Below are positions 51,918-60,696 of a DNA stretch of 64,000 nt, one piece after another. The stretch comes from Sulfuricaulis sp040901545. Lineage in GTDB: Bacteria > Pseudomonadota > Gammaproteobacteria > Acidiferrobacterales > Sulfurifustaceae. How positions within the stretch are numbered: the first letter of the stretch is position 1; every line of letters starts with the position of its first letter. Made by a program: the position numbers and the translations under genes. Location: contig NZ_JBBDYL010000024.1 of assembly GCF_040901545.1 (NCBI RefSeq), forward strand, positions 1 through 64,000, read 5' to 3'. Below the pieces are notes generated by a model, which did not search any database, was not told the DNA's origin, and saw only the letters and a list, made by a program, of their open reading frames with translations.

Positions 51918-53639
51918 TTACTCCTCCAGGGTGTAGGTGGCGCGCACCACCTGATCCATGGTGGTCAATCCCTGGGCCGCCAGAATAATCGAGGCACGCC
52001 GCAACGACTGGTAACCCGGCTGCGCCTTCACGGCCGCGCCAAACTTCATGGGATCGCCCGTGTGCATGGCCTCGATTAAATTATTATCCATTTCCAGATA
52101 TTCAAAGACGCCGATACGGCCCAGATATCCGGAACCGTTGCAGTGACTGCAGCCATGTCCGCGTTTGAATTTGAGCGAATCGGCCTTATCCCCGGCCTCG
52201 GCCCGGATAATCGCCATCTGCGCGGCGGGGAGTTCATAAGGCTCGGCACAGGATTCACAAATCCGCCGAACCAGCCGCTGAGATACGATGGCACGCAACG
52301 AGGCCGCGACCATGTACGGCTCCACACCCATGTCTATAAGACGGAGCGCGGTGGATATGGCGTCATTGGTGTGCAGGGTTGAAAGCACCAGGTGGCCGGT
52401 CATGGCCGCGCGCAAGCCGATTTCCGCGGTATCCTGGTCGCGCATTTCACCGATCAGAATGATATCCGGATCCTGGCGCAGCATGGAGCGCAACACCCGG
52501 GCAAAGGTCAACTCGATCCGGGTATTCACCTGCACCTGGTTGATGCCGGATAAGCGGTATTCCACCGGATCTTCAGCGGTCAGAATTTTGTATTCGGGAC
52601 GGTTGAGTTCCTTGAGCGCCGCGTAAAGCGTCGTGGTTTTGCCGCTTCCGGTCGGGCCAGTAACCAGTACCATCCCGTTGGGGTTATGAATCATGCTGCG
52701 AAAGCGCGGCAGTACATTTTTCGGCATGCCGACCTGCTCCAGGCTCAGCACGCCGGCGAAGGGGTTAAGCAGACGCATCACCACGGACTCACCGTACTGA
52801 ATCGGCATGGTCGAAATACGCACGTCTATGTTTTTTTCACGTATACGCACGTTGGTGCGGCCGTCTTGCGGCAGGCGTTTTTCGGAAATATCGAGACCTG
52901 CCATCAGCTTCACACGCGACACCAGCGCGCTCGCGATGCGGCGGTCAGCGACGGTTTGCACCCGCAATACCCCGTCCAGTCGAAAGCGGATGCGCAACTC
53001 CTTTTCGTCCGGCTCGATGTGAATGTCCGAGGCGTTCACCTGAATGGCATCTTCGAACAAGCTCTGCAACAGCTTGACCACCGGCGCGTCGGTAATACCC
53101 TCGGCCTCCGCCAACGCGGACAAATCCACGCTGCCTTGGGCGTTCAGCTCCTGTTGCAGTTCCTGCGCGAGATCGGTGATCTCGCTCGTGCGGCGGTAGA
53201 CACGATCAATCGTCTTAAGCAATTCGGATTCCTTGACCACGGCAAACCGCAACGGGCGGCGAAGCACGCGCGACAACTCGTCATAGGCGAAAATATCGGT
53301 CGGATCGGCCATCCCCACGAGCAGGCTTTCGCGATTGTATTCCAGCGCAATGGCGCGAAAGCGCCGCGCATAGGTCTCCGGGATCATTCGGACAGTTTCG
53401 GGCTTATAGTTGTAACGGCGCAGATCGATGTATGGCACATTGAGTTGCTGCGAGAGAAACATCAGCAACTGATCCTCGGAGAGGAAGCCGTTTTCCACCA
53501 GCACGCGGCCGAGCTTGCGGCCGCTCTTTTTCTGGTCCGCCAGCGCCGTATCCAGCTGTTCCTGGGAAATGACCTTATTCGCAATCAGCAGGTCGCCGAT
53601 GCGGATTTTTTTGGGCTTCATTTCGGTTATGGTTGCCAT
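51918..53639 (-). CDS. mshE: MSHA extension ATPase MshE with c-di-GMP-binding domain
   Basis: A 573-residue GspE/PilB-type hexameric ATPase that powers pilus extension. Two tandem MshEN motifs known to bind c-di-GMP are visible: residues 13-36 (RIGDLLIANKVI..., QEQLDTALADQ) and 42-65 (KLGRVLVENGFL..., DQLLMFLSQQ). Then come Walker A (GPTGSGKTTT), the Asp and His boxes, and Walker B (PDIILIGEMRD), plus a four-cysteine zinc site (CESCAEPYE, CSHCNGSG). The pilus is therefore likely controlled by c-di-GMP. Confidence 0.94.
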   Translation of the reverse strand: MATITEMKPKKIRIGDLLIANKVISQEQLDTALADQKKSGRKLGRVLVENGFLSEDQLLMFLSQQLNVPYIDLRRYNYKPETVRMIPETYARRFRAIALEYNRESLLVGMADPTDIFAYDELSRVLRRPLRFAVVKESELLKTIDRVYRRTSEITDLAQELQQELNAQGSVDLSALAEAEGITDAPVVKLLQSLFEDAIQVNASDIHIEPDEKELRIRFRLDGVLRVQTVADRRIASALVSRVKLMAGLDISEKRLPQDGRTNVRIREKNIDVRISTMPIQYGESVVMRLLNPFAGVLSLEQVGMPKNVLPRFRSMIHNPNGMVLVTGPTGSGKTTTLYAALKELNRPEYKILTAEDPVEYRLSGINQVQVNTRIELTFARVLRSMLRQDPDIILIGEMRDQDTAEIGLRAAMTGHLVLSTLHTNDAISTALRLIDMGVEPYMVAASLRAIVSQRLVRRICESCAEPYELPAAQMAIIRAEAGDKADSLKFKRGHGCSHCNGSGYLGRIGVFEYLEMDNNLIEAMHTGDPMKFGAAVKAQPGYQSLRRASIILAAQGLTTMDQVVRATYTLEE

Positions 53640-53804
53640 ATCAATTCTCCACTGGATCGCCCCTCACTCCGGACATGAGAGGAACAATCTAATATCCTGA
53701 AAAGACTGAACTTACATTCAATATAGTCGATAAAAATGCAGCGCTCTGTGTTATCGAGACGCCAATCGGGTTACCTGGCCCTAGAAAAAGGGCGAGGCCC
53801 CATG

Positions 53805-53845
53805 GCGGAAACAGCTAGCAAATACCAAGCCATTTCCGCTTTGCT
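53805..53845. promoter_or_regulatory. Possible H-type pseudoknot in the mshE leader
   Basis: Two interleaved perfect complementary pairs: GCGGAAA (53805-53811) with TTTCCGC (53833-53839), and AGCAAA (53817-53822) with TTTGCT (53840-53845). Their order makes a pseudoknot rather than nested hairpins. A short stem (GCCCT/AGGGC, 53778-53793) follows on the mshE side. On the minus strand this is about 165 bases before mshE. No known riboswitch class fits. Confidence 0.45.
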
Positions 53846-53880
53846 GAGAGGAGATATCGGTAATTGACCGAAAAACAGGG

Positions 53881-55809
53881 CTAGTAACCCCGCAAGTGAT
53901 AACTGGCGGCTGACTGTTGTTCTAGATTGGCAACTTTATTTTCCAGAACCTTGGCTTGTTCATACTTTCCCGCTTCGCGCATCAGCTTGGCCGTAAGTGA
54001 ATAGAATGGGATCAGATTTGGCATGGGGTGATACTCATATTTAACCCCCTCTTCGAGTGTCTGAAGTGCATTCTCCTTGTGACCTAATTGCAGCAACAAC
54101 TCTGCGTAATCCAGCCTACTCAGAAAAAGTTTGGGGTTGAGCGATAGCGCCTGCCGGTAGGACTCGGTCGCGAGTTGTTGCCAAGTCTCTCCAGCCAGCA
54201 CGGGATTTTGCTGATAAAGTCTGCCACGGATAACGTGGGTTAACGCTCTCAGAGGATTGGCCTGCTCGGCTCTGTTCAGAAATATTAGTGAGTCGCTGTA
54301 GAGCGATTTTCTTCCGCTGTTGCCTTCCGAGGGTAATAATGTTGCGGCATGTCGATAGAGGTCGGCATGCGCGATGAGCATGCGGTCATCCGACGGAGTA
54401 AGCCGTGTTGCGGTCGCCAGATTTCTATCGGCCTCCTGCAGCTTTCCTTCGCGCGCCTGTCGCAGCGCTTTATCATAAAAAGAGTTGGCCATCCCGAGCG
54501 CGATAAAATAGAAAATGGGCAGCAGCAGCAACAAAATCACAATGGCGGGATAGGCCTGCCTGCCCACGATCCGGGAAAAGCGAATTTGAATTGTGGACAC
54601 TCTCAGCTTGCGGAGGGCGAGATCATGAAATCGGCCCATGAGCAGGCCAGAGATCATCATGATGGACAGAATATAGAGGTTAAAATCGACAATGCTGTGG
54701 CCCGCCACTGCGAGCAACCCACAGAACAGGCCGGACAGTTCTATTCGGAATGCTTTGTCGCTACTTGTCTTCGGCAGGGCGCGGACAAACAACCAGAAAG
54801 CAGTGAACAACGCCGAAATCAGCAACAACATTCCCGGAATACCGGCTTCTATCCAAATTTGGAGATAATCGTTGTGCGCGAAGAATCCGCCGGAATTGTC
54901 CACGGGATTCTGAAATGGTGGATAGGCCAAATAAAAAAGTCCCAAGCCAATCCCTTCCCAAGGAGCAGCCTTCAGCAGCTCCCAGGAGGATTCCCAGATC
55001 ACCATCCGGCCGGTATCCTGAAACAGTTGCGGCATCCGCTCGCTGAGTTCCCCGTGTGAGATCTTGGTGGAAAAATACGCGGCCACTGTCAACAGCAGTA
55101 ACAGCGCGATAGCTCGTTTCGATGCATAACGCAGTGTAAGGGCGACGAGAACACTCAAGGTTAAAATTAGGCTCATCGTGGCGCCACGGCTCGCGGCGGT
55201 GAAAATGGAATAAAACAAGATATACAAAACGGCGCCCAACAAAAAAGCGCGATAACGGGGTGTATTTTTCTGCTCGATCAATGACAGAAAATATGCTGAT
55301 GCCGGAAGGGTCACAAGATTCAGGAATGCGGCGTGGGTGTTGCGTGTTTCAAAAACAGATCGGGCCTGCTGCTCCATAACAAGCACTTGATATATTCCCA
55401 TGAGCGCTAAGACCAGCCCCAACACGAGCAAGATCGCCGCCGCGTGCGACCAGAGCATGTCCCGATCCGGTGTCAGGGTATACAACCAAAAAACCAGCAT
55501 TAGACTGCCGATCCACCAGAAATTAAACACACTGATATTGGGCGCAAGGCTCCAGGTCAGCGATACTGCGAGCCATATCCAGAACAGCGTTAAACAAAGT
55601 GCCAGCGGGGTTTTGGGGATCGACAGGCCCGCTTCATAGGTTTGCAAAACGACCGTTCCCAGCCATATGACCAACAATACCTGGGTAATGGCAAAATATT
55701 CGAATTGCGGGCCTTTGAACAATAAGGCAGGTAACAGGGCACAGACAAATAACAGCGTACTGATCTGAACGGAGGGCATGCGGAAAGCATTTTTTCTGAT
55801 CACCGCCAT
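53881..55809 (-). CDS. O-antigen ligase/PglL-like membrane protein with TPR tail
   Basis: A 642-residue protein with about 11-12 membrane helices (about 15-440) carrying the Wzy/O-antigen ligase domain: FFAHNDYLQIWIEAGIPGML has the conserved His in the large periplasmic loop region. The C-terminal 180 residues are helical repeats of TPR type. Proteins of this layout ligate O-antigen to lipid A, or glycosylate pilins (PglL/TfpO). Its place just upstream of mshE, with a strong AAGGAGG before ATG 55809, favours pilin glycosylation, but this is inferred. Confidence 0.82.
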   Translation of the reverse strand: MAVIRKNAFRMPSVQISTLLFVCALLPALLFKGPQFEYFAITQVLLVIWLGTVVLQTYEAGLSIPKTPLALCLTLFWIWLAVSLTWSLAPNISVFNFWWIGSLMLVFWLYTLTPDRDMLWSHAAAILLVLGLVLALMGIYQVLVMEQQARSVFETRNTHAAFLNLVTLPASAYFLSLIEQKNTPRYRAFLLGAVLYILFYSIFTAASRGATMSLILTLSVLVALTLRYASKRAIALLLLLTVAAYFSTKISHGELSERMPQLFQDTGRMVIWESSWELLKAAPWEGIGLGLFYLAYPPFQNPVDNSGGFFAHNDYLQIWIEAGIPGMLLLISALFTAFWLFVRALPKTSSDKAFRIELSGLFCGLLAVAGHSIVDFNLYILSIMMISGLLMGRFHDLALRKLRVSTIQIRFSRIVGRQAYPAIVILLLLLPIFYFIALGMANSFYDKALRQAREGKLQEADRNLATATRLTPSDDRMLIAHADLYRHAATLLPSEGNSGRKSLYSDSLIFLNRAEQANPLRALTHVIRGRLYQQNPVLAGETWQQLATESYRQALSLNPKLFLSRLDYAELLLQLGHKENALQTLEEGVKYEYHPMPNLIPFYSLTAKLMREAGKYEQAKVLENKVANLEQQSAASYHLRGY

Positions 55810-55916
55810 AATCCTCCTTGAATGACCGGTATCGGCACGTGCAGGTTACTTACATACTTATATACAATCTCCGCTGAAACACCAGACTGAACCCTCTTCA
55901 TGGATAATGGAAAACC

Positions 55917-56381
55917 ATGTTTCACGTCGTGCTCTTTCAGCCCGAGATTCCGCCCAATACCGGCAATATCATGCGCCTGTGCGCCAATACGGGATCGCGT
56001 CTGCACTTGATTGAACCGCTGGGCTTCTCGCTACAGGACAAAGAGCTGCGGCGGGCCGGTCTGGATTATCACGAATGGGTCGATGTGCGAACTTATACTG
56101 ATCTAGAATCATTCACTCAGACTGTGCATCCACCGCGGATGCTGGCCTTCTCCACACGAGGAAGGCGACTCTACACAGAAATTGTATATAAGGATGAGGA
56201 TGCCTTTGTCTTCGGGCCCGAGACGCGGGGATTACCCCAGAAATTATTTGATACTTTCCCGGAAGAACACTGCCTGCGTTTGCCACTTGAGCCCAATAAC
56301 CGCAGTCTGAATCTCTCCAATACCGTCGCCATTGTCGTCTATGAAGCCTGGCGGCAACTTGGGTTCATTCAAGGAAGATAA
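55917..56381 (+). CDS. trmL: tRNA (cytidine/uridine-34-2'-O)-methyltransferase TrmL
   Basis: A 154-residue SPOUT-class methyltransferase for position 34 of tRNA(Leu). Motifs: PEIPPNTGNIMRLCANTG at the N-terminus, FGPETRGLP and the knot LSNTVAIVVYEAWRQLGF. Normal length. It marks the chromosomal side of the downstream restriction-modification island. Confidence 0.95.
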   Translation: MFHVVLFQPEIPPNTGNIMRLCANTGSRLHLIEPLGFSLQDKELRRAGLDYHEWVDVRTYTDLESFTQTVHPPRMLAFSTRGRRLYTEIVYKDEDAFVFGPETRGLPQKLFDTFPEEHCLRLPLEPNNRSLNLSNTVAIVVYEAWRQLGFIQGR

Positions 56382-56528
56382 AAGGATAATACGATGGCAT
56401 CGTAGCCGATGCTATGGCTCTTGCTCCAAGAGAAAAGTTATATTTCAAGACTTGACCCTATTTACTCGCTCATTATGCTAGAAAGGTGTCCGTTGAATCA
56501 GGGGAAGTTCAATCTGTGGACTTGGCCA

Positions 56529-57317
56529 TCAGGTTAAGTACTTCTCCACGATGGAGTCTATGAGTTTGTCAGGGTCAACTCCTAGCTCTTGAGCACGCTC
56601 TAGGAGTCGCGCTGTCATTTTTGGGGCGATCCTCAAAGCTTTGAATTTTTCCGGGAAAGCCCAAGGGCACTCAAAGCAGTCAAGCTCGCATCCTCTGCAA
56701 CTTGTGCTCTTAAAATTGTTGCACTCATCGCATAAGGGCTGCCAGTTTTCTAGCGCATCAACTCCACCCTCAAGGAGCGCCGTCTTGTCAGGCCGCAAGC
56801 GCGGTACTTTGTGATCCTGCTGTAATTGTACTTCAGGCGGGCTGCGCTTGCAGTTTGCACACCTGTTGCCGTATCGCTCCAAAACTCTGGCCCAGTCTTC
56901 GTCACTTAATGCTGTCCGTGGGACTCGCTTCTCTGCAAGTGTCAGGTCAATCAACTGGTAAGTCTTGCCGTCCTTGACAAGACCTACAACGCCCTCTTCG
57001 CCTTGAAGCTCCCGCACACGCCTAAAGACATCCAGGTAATCTTCGTCTGGGTGCCTCCCTATTCGCTCAGTCCTTCTTAGGTGATTGGTACCGGCCCGTA
57101 GCTCGCTCTCTGTAACGTGTGGGCCTGGTATGCCGTGAGCCGCTGGCCAGGTTTTCTCAAGAATCAGCCTGTAATATTTCTTGTTTACTGGGGTGCCCAC
57201 AAAGCTGCGGTATACCTGATCAAGCCAGGCTTCTCGATTGACGTTGGGATCGGGTTGAGGATTTGGCGGAAGCAGAACATAGGCTTCACGTCTTGCGCGG
57301 CTTCGCTTCTTAGCCAT
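56529..57317 (-). CDS. HNH-type restriction endonuclease
   Basis: A 262-residue nuclease, start at ATG 57317 (AAGGAAA upstream). HNH core: Cys153-x2-Cys156 (CANCKRS), Asp168-His169 (QQDHKVPR), Asn191 (NWQPLC), Cys196-x2-Cys199-Asn200 (CDECNNFKS). A second zinc knuckle follows with Cys207, 210, 214, 217. Upstream lies an XRE regulator overlapping by eight bases, and a divergent C5 methyltransferase, so it is very probably the restriction enzyme of the system. Cut site unknown. Confidence 0.85.
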   Translation of the reverse strand: MAKKRSRARREAYVLLPPNPQPDPNVNREAWLDQVYRSFVGTPVNKKYYRLILEKTWPAAHGIPGPHVTESELRAGTNHLRRTERIGRHPDEDYLDVFRRVRELQGEEGVVGLVKDGKTYQLIDLTLAEKRVPRTALSDEDWARVLERYGNRCANCKRSPPEVQLQQDHKVPRLRPDKTALLEGGVDALENWQPLCDECNNFKSTSCRGCELDCFECPWAFPEKFKALRIAPKMTARLLERAQELGVDPDKLIDSIVEKYLT

Positions 57318-57549
57318 CTTTTTCCTTCCCGCGAAGTAGCCAAACTGTGCTGACATCGAGCACTCGCGCAATAGCATCAAGCTCGAAGTCTTTGACGCCC
57401 CGGATGCCACGCTCAATTTCAGAAATATCTGACTGATCCATCTTTATGTCATGGTCAACGGAGAGTGCCGCAGCGAGATCAACCTGGTCTAATCCGCGCT
57501 TTTCACGTGCCTGCTTTATCCTGAGGCCGCTAAGGTTAGCGGATCGCAT
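57310..57549 (-). CDS. XRE-family controller-like regulator
   Basis: A 79-residue protein that is nearly all helix-turn-helix (about 8-68: LRIKQAREKRGLDQVDLAAA, SDISEIERGIRGVKD). Small XRE proteins upstream of a restriction gene are typical C proteins, which delay nuclease expression until the methyltransferase has acted. The 155-base divergent gap to the methyltransferase would hold the operators. Confidence 0.85.
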   Translation of the reverse strand: MRSANLSGLRIKQAREKRGLDQVDLAAALSVDHDIKMDQSDISEIERGIRGVKDFELDAIARVLDVSTVWLLRGKEKDG

Positions 57550-57704
57550 AGGTAGTCCTCAGTTCAGGTGAGAAACTTTGCCCAAATCAACTACGGTTTT
57601 AGAGTATTATGAGCGTGATTTCCTTGTAGACGATTTTCGTATATGGTATCTTGTGTGCCGTCATTTATAGCAAGGCTTCTTCCGAGTACCTTAAAAAGCT
57701 AAAA

Positions 57705-58628
57705 ATGCGTGTTGCTTCATTCTTCGCTGGCATTGGTGGGTTCGATTTGGGATTCGAGCGGGCTGGTATGGAAGTGGTCTTTCACTGTGAGATTGACGAG
57801 CATTGCCAAAAAGTTCTAAACCGTCACTGGCCAAAGGTGCCTCTTCATGCAGACATCACAACCCTTAAAGCATCAGCTATTCCTTACGCTGAACTCTGGT
57901 GTGCAGGATGGCCTTGCCAAGACCTCAGCCACGCCAACGCCGGCGAAAGAAAAGGCCTCGCTGGCGAGCGAAGCGGATTGTTCCATAACTTTATGGAGCT
58001 TGTTACAGAATCTCGGCCAGCGTGGCTTGTCATGGAAAATGTGCCAGGGCTCCTCTCGGCAGAGCAAGGAACCGCGCTTGAGACAGTTATCGACACGCTG
58101 GAAAAAAACGGGTATTTGGGGGGATGGATTTCGTGCAACACTCTCGATGCGGGCCTGCCCCACAACCGCGACAGAGTATTCTTTATCGCAAGTTATAGAT
58201 CAGGACGTGCCTATAACTTCTTTACTGAGTGCGGCGAACTGCACGGGGGTTTTGCGAAGGGAGAAGAGAGCCGGGAGGAAGTTAGACCCCATATTCGAAA
58301 AGTCACTAAAGGAAACTCTCCGCTTGTGGTTCAACGTCGCGGAGGCTTCGGGTATACCAAAGCAAAAAGCTTTAGCCCCACGATACGTGCCCAAACTGGA
58401 GGCCATCAAGGAGGTCATTCAGACAGGCCAATACTCTGTGGCCAGAAACTTGACGTGGACAGAGTGCGAGAAACTGATGGGTTTTCCCGCAGGCTGGACG
58501 GTCGTAGAGGGCGGCTCATTGGCAACTCCGTCTCCCCAACAGTTGCCGAATGGATCGGGAGACAAATAGTTGCAATCGAAATGAGCTATAGGGCAAAGGT
58601 TCATCTCGCCGAATCTTCTGCCTCTTAG
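57705..58628 (+). CDS. DNA (cytosine-5) methyltransferase
   Basis: A 307-residue C5-cytosine methyltransferase. Motif I is FFAGIGGFDLGFE (6-18), motif IV GWPCQDLS with catalytic Cys71, motif VI ENVPG (111-115), motif VIII RDRVFFIAS, and motif X LIGNSVSPTVAEWIG near the end. The ATG at 57705 is preferred to a GTG at 57651 because MRVASFFAG is the family N-terminus. The usual ECERLMGFP motif is not in this frame but occurs in the overlapping frame. It protects DNA from the HNH nuclease; vsr follows. Confidence 0.9.
   Translation: MRVASFFAGIGGFDLGFERAGMEVVFHCEIDEHCQKVLNRHWPKVPLHADITTLKASAIPYAELWCAGWPCQDLSHANAGERKGLAGERSGLFHNFMELVTESRPAWLVMENVPGLLSAEQGTALETVIDTLEKNGYLGGWISCNTLDAGLPHNRDRVFFIASYRSGRAYNFFTECGELHGGFAKGEESREEVRPHIRKVTKGNSPLVVQRRGGFGYTKAKSFSPTIRAQTGGHQGGHSDRPILCGQKLDVDRVRETDGFSRRLDGRRGRLIGNSVSPTVAEWIGRQIVAIEMSYRAKVHLAESSAS
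57847..58569 (+). CDS. Nested out-of-frame ORF inside the C5 methyltransferase gene
   Basis: A 240-codon ORF lying entirely within the methyltransferase gene in another frame. It carries sequence that resembles known phage methyltransferase-associated proteins: YSLSQVIDQ, SLLSAANCTGVLRREKRAGR, and at 58441-58500 ARNLTWTECEKLMGFPAGWT, the E-C-x2-LMGFP motif of C5 methyltransferases. The same kind of dual-frame text is, as I recall, seen in phage dcm genes. It could be a real overlapping gene, a frameshift product, or conserved by the constraint on the main frame. There is no clear ribosome site for its ATG. Confidence 0.4.
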   Translation: MQTSQPLKHQLFLTLNSGVQDGLAKTSATPTPAKEKASLASEADCSITLWSLLQNLGQRGLSWKMCQGSSRQSKEPRLRQLSTRWKKTGIWGDGFRATLSMRACPTTATEYSLSQVIDQDVPITSLLSAANCTGVLRREKRAGRKLDPIFEKSLKETLRLWFNVAEASGIPKQKALAPRYVPKLEAIKEVIQTGQYSVARNLTWTECEKLMGFPAGWTVVEGGSLATPSPQQLPNGSGDK

Positions 58629-58660
58629 ACGGCCCACAGGAAACTTTAGCCAAGAAGAGA

Positions 58661-59071
58661 ATGGACACGATGACGCCCGTCGAGCGAAGCGTCCGCATGG
58701 CCCTGATTCGCTCCCGCGATACCACTCCTGAGATTGCTGTCCGCCGCGTAGTTCATGGCATGGGCTATCGTTACCGGCTTCACATTAGAGAATTACCAGG
58801 CAAACCCGATCTTGTCTTTTCGTCGCGCCGAAAGATCATTTTAGTCCACGGTTGCTTCTGGCATCAGCACAGCGATCCGGCTTGCAAGATTACGCGGAAG
58901 CCAAAATCAAACACCGGCTACTGGACAAAGAAACTCAAACGGAACGTGGCCCGCGATTCGCAGCACTCAGAATCGTTGTCTCGCCTAGGATGGAAGGTGC
59001 TCACTGTTTGGGAATGCGAACTGCGGGACAAGGCTGCGCTTTCAAAGAGGCTCCGTCGGTTCCTGGCTTGA
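58661..59071 (+). CDS. vsr: Very short patch repair endonuclease Vsr
   Basis: A 136-residue Vsr nuclease that nicks next to T-G mismatches left by deamination of 5-methylcytosine. Family motifs: TPVERSVRMALIRSRDT at the start, PGKPDLVFSSRRKIILVHGC with the catalytic Asp, FWHQH (two histidines), and GWKVLTVWECEL. Normal length. It lies 32 bases after the cytosine methyltransferase, the usual pairing. Confidence 0.95.
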   Translation: MDTMTPVERSVRMALIRSRDTTPEIAVRRVVHGMGYRYRLHIRELPGKPDLVFSSRRKIILVHGCFWHQHSDPACKITRKPKSNTGYWTKKLKRNVARDSQHSESLSRLGWKVLTVWECELRDKAALSKRLRRFLA

Positions 59072-59107
59072 ATCAAACGTTGCGTCGCCCTATCTTCTAG
59101 GTAGCCC

Positions 59108-59275
59108 CAGCTTTACTTCCGCGCCCACGATACGGAAGCGTTCACGGAGAAGCTTCACGAGGCCACTAGCGGCCATTTCCAATTGACCACAGACGGATTG
59201 AAACCTTACTAAAACGCCGTGTCCTACTCACTCGGCACTCGCGTTGACTACGCGACGCTGATCAAAGTCAGCGCG
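59108..59275 (+). pseudogene. Degenerate transposase fragment (IS1-like)
   Basis: The + strand reads QLYFRAHDTEAFTEKLHEA, QLTTDGLKPY, stop (TAA about 59213), NAVSYSLGTRVDYATLIKV. The TDG-PY and DYA-L-K motifs match the catalytic part of IS1-related transposases. The frame is broken by the stop and truncated at both ends. It marks past mobile-element activity at the right edge of the restriction-modification island. Confidence 0.5.
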
Positions 59276-59567
59276 AAGGAACGCAAAGGGTCAGACTTGC
59301 TCATCTCGAGCCCCCTGTGGCGATGCGCCAATTTAGCGGCGCTGTTTTTATTGCAGGTTCTCCATTTTTTCGTGCCGCCGGTACGGCCGCGGCGCTTTGG
59401 TTATTTTTCGCGCACCCATTTTCCCGCCATGCAAAACCTTGTCAAGTCATCTTCGGGGTAAAGCTTTGGCGGCGGATCGGGAAGAAATGACAGATAAAAG
59501 GTTAGATAAGACTGTTCAACAACGCTTAACATCGAGGTCCTAGCTTGCCGGAGGGCCGTAAGGACCT
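59276..59567. other. Intergenic, no gene seen
   Basis: Between the transposase scar and the end of gpsA. I see no coding pattern I trust, no strong palindrome and no RNA gene. It may contain further decayed mobile DNA. Confidence 0.5.
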
Positions 59568-60575
59568 CTACTCCTGTTTCGGCTCGCGTCTGAGCAGCGC
59601 TTCTACCGCCGCCCTGGGAGATAATCCTTCAAACAGCACCCGGTATACTTGCTCGGTGATCGGCATTTCCACATTTAACTTTCCGGCCAGCCGATAAAGC
59701 TCACGCGCCGTCGCCACTCCCTCGGCCTCCTGTCCCAGTTCGGTCAAAATTTCAGCGAGCCCGCGTCCCTGCCCGAGCCCCAGGCCGACACGGCGATTGC
59801 GCGAGGTGTTGTCGGTACAAGTGAGAATCAGATCGCCCGCGCCGGCGAGACCCATAAAGGTTTCCTTCTGCCCGCCCATGGTAACCCCAAGACGCGTAAG
59901 TTCGGCGAGTCCGCGGGTAATCAGCGCCGCGCGTGCATTTGCACCGAAACCAAGCCCGTCGCTGATCCCGGCGGCGATCGCCATGACGTTCTTGATCGCG
60001 CCGCCCAGCTGCACGCCGGCGACATCAAGACTGGTGTAAACCCGCATACGATCATTTCTCAGCCAAACCGCAACCGATTCGGCCGTGGACCTGTTTTCGG
60101 ACGCTACCGTCATGGCCGTCGGTAAATCAAGCGCCACCTCGCGCGCAAACGTGGGCCCGGATATCACGGCCGAGGGATACGCACCGCCGGATTCCTCCGC
60201 CATCACCTCGCTCAGCAGCTTTCCGCTCCCGGGTTCCAGTCCTTTTGTGGCCCAGGCCAAGACGGAATCTCGCGCCAGTAACGGCCGCAAGTGTTTAAGC
60301 GTGACGCGAAAGGCATGACTGGGCACGGCGATCAGCATATGTGTTGCCGATTTAGCCAATTGGTCCAGCGATGTCTCGACATGGACAATCGGCGGAAAGG
60401 AAATACCGGGAAGGAAGATGCTGTTTTGCCTTTCGCGTTCCAGGCGCAACACCTGGGGCTCATCGTTACCCCAAATAATCGGCGTATAACCGTTCCGGGC
60501 CAGAAGCAAGGCCAGCGCCGTGCCCCAGGATCCCGCCCCGAGCACGGCAATGGAGATTTTTTTTTCGGATAGCAT
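59568..60575 (-). CDS. gpsA: Glycerol-3-phosphate dehydrogenase (NAD(P)+)
   Basis: GpsA makes sn-glycerol-3-phosphate for phospholipid synthesis. Rossmann motif VLGAGSWGTALA at the N-terminus; GAIKNVMAIAAGISDGLGFG has the catalytic lysine; GLAGAGDLILTCT and SRNRRVG are also conserved. The ATG at 60575 is preferred over one at 60599 as it gives the standard N-terminus. About 335 residues. Confidence 0.95.
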   Translation of the reverse strand: MLSEKKISIAVLGAGSWGTALALLLARNGYTPIIWGNDEPQVLRLERERQNSIFLPGISFPPIVHVETSLDQLAKSATHMLIAVPSHAFRVTLKHLRPLLARDSVLAWATKGLEPGSGKLLSEVMAEESGGAYPSAVISGPTFAREVALDLPTAMTVASENRSTAESVAVWLRNDRMRVYTSLDVAGVQLGGAIKNVMAIAAGISDGLGFGANARAALITRGLAELTRLGVTMGGQKETFMGLAGAGDLILTCTDNTSRNRRVGLGLGQGRGLAEILTELGQEAEGVATARELYRLAGKLNVEMPITEQVYRVLFEGLSPRAAVEALLRREPKQE

Positions 60576-60696
60576 TCTTGCTTTTTTTACAGCAACCAAA
60601 TATCAGCCGTCCTCAATCCTCACGTCAAGATTATCCCGGATTGAATCAGGCGTAATATGGCAATCTCGAGACAATTCCATGTGCAGCTGTCGGTGA

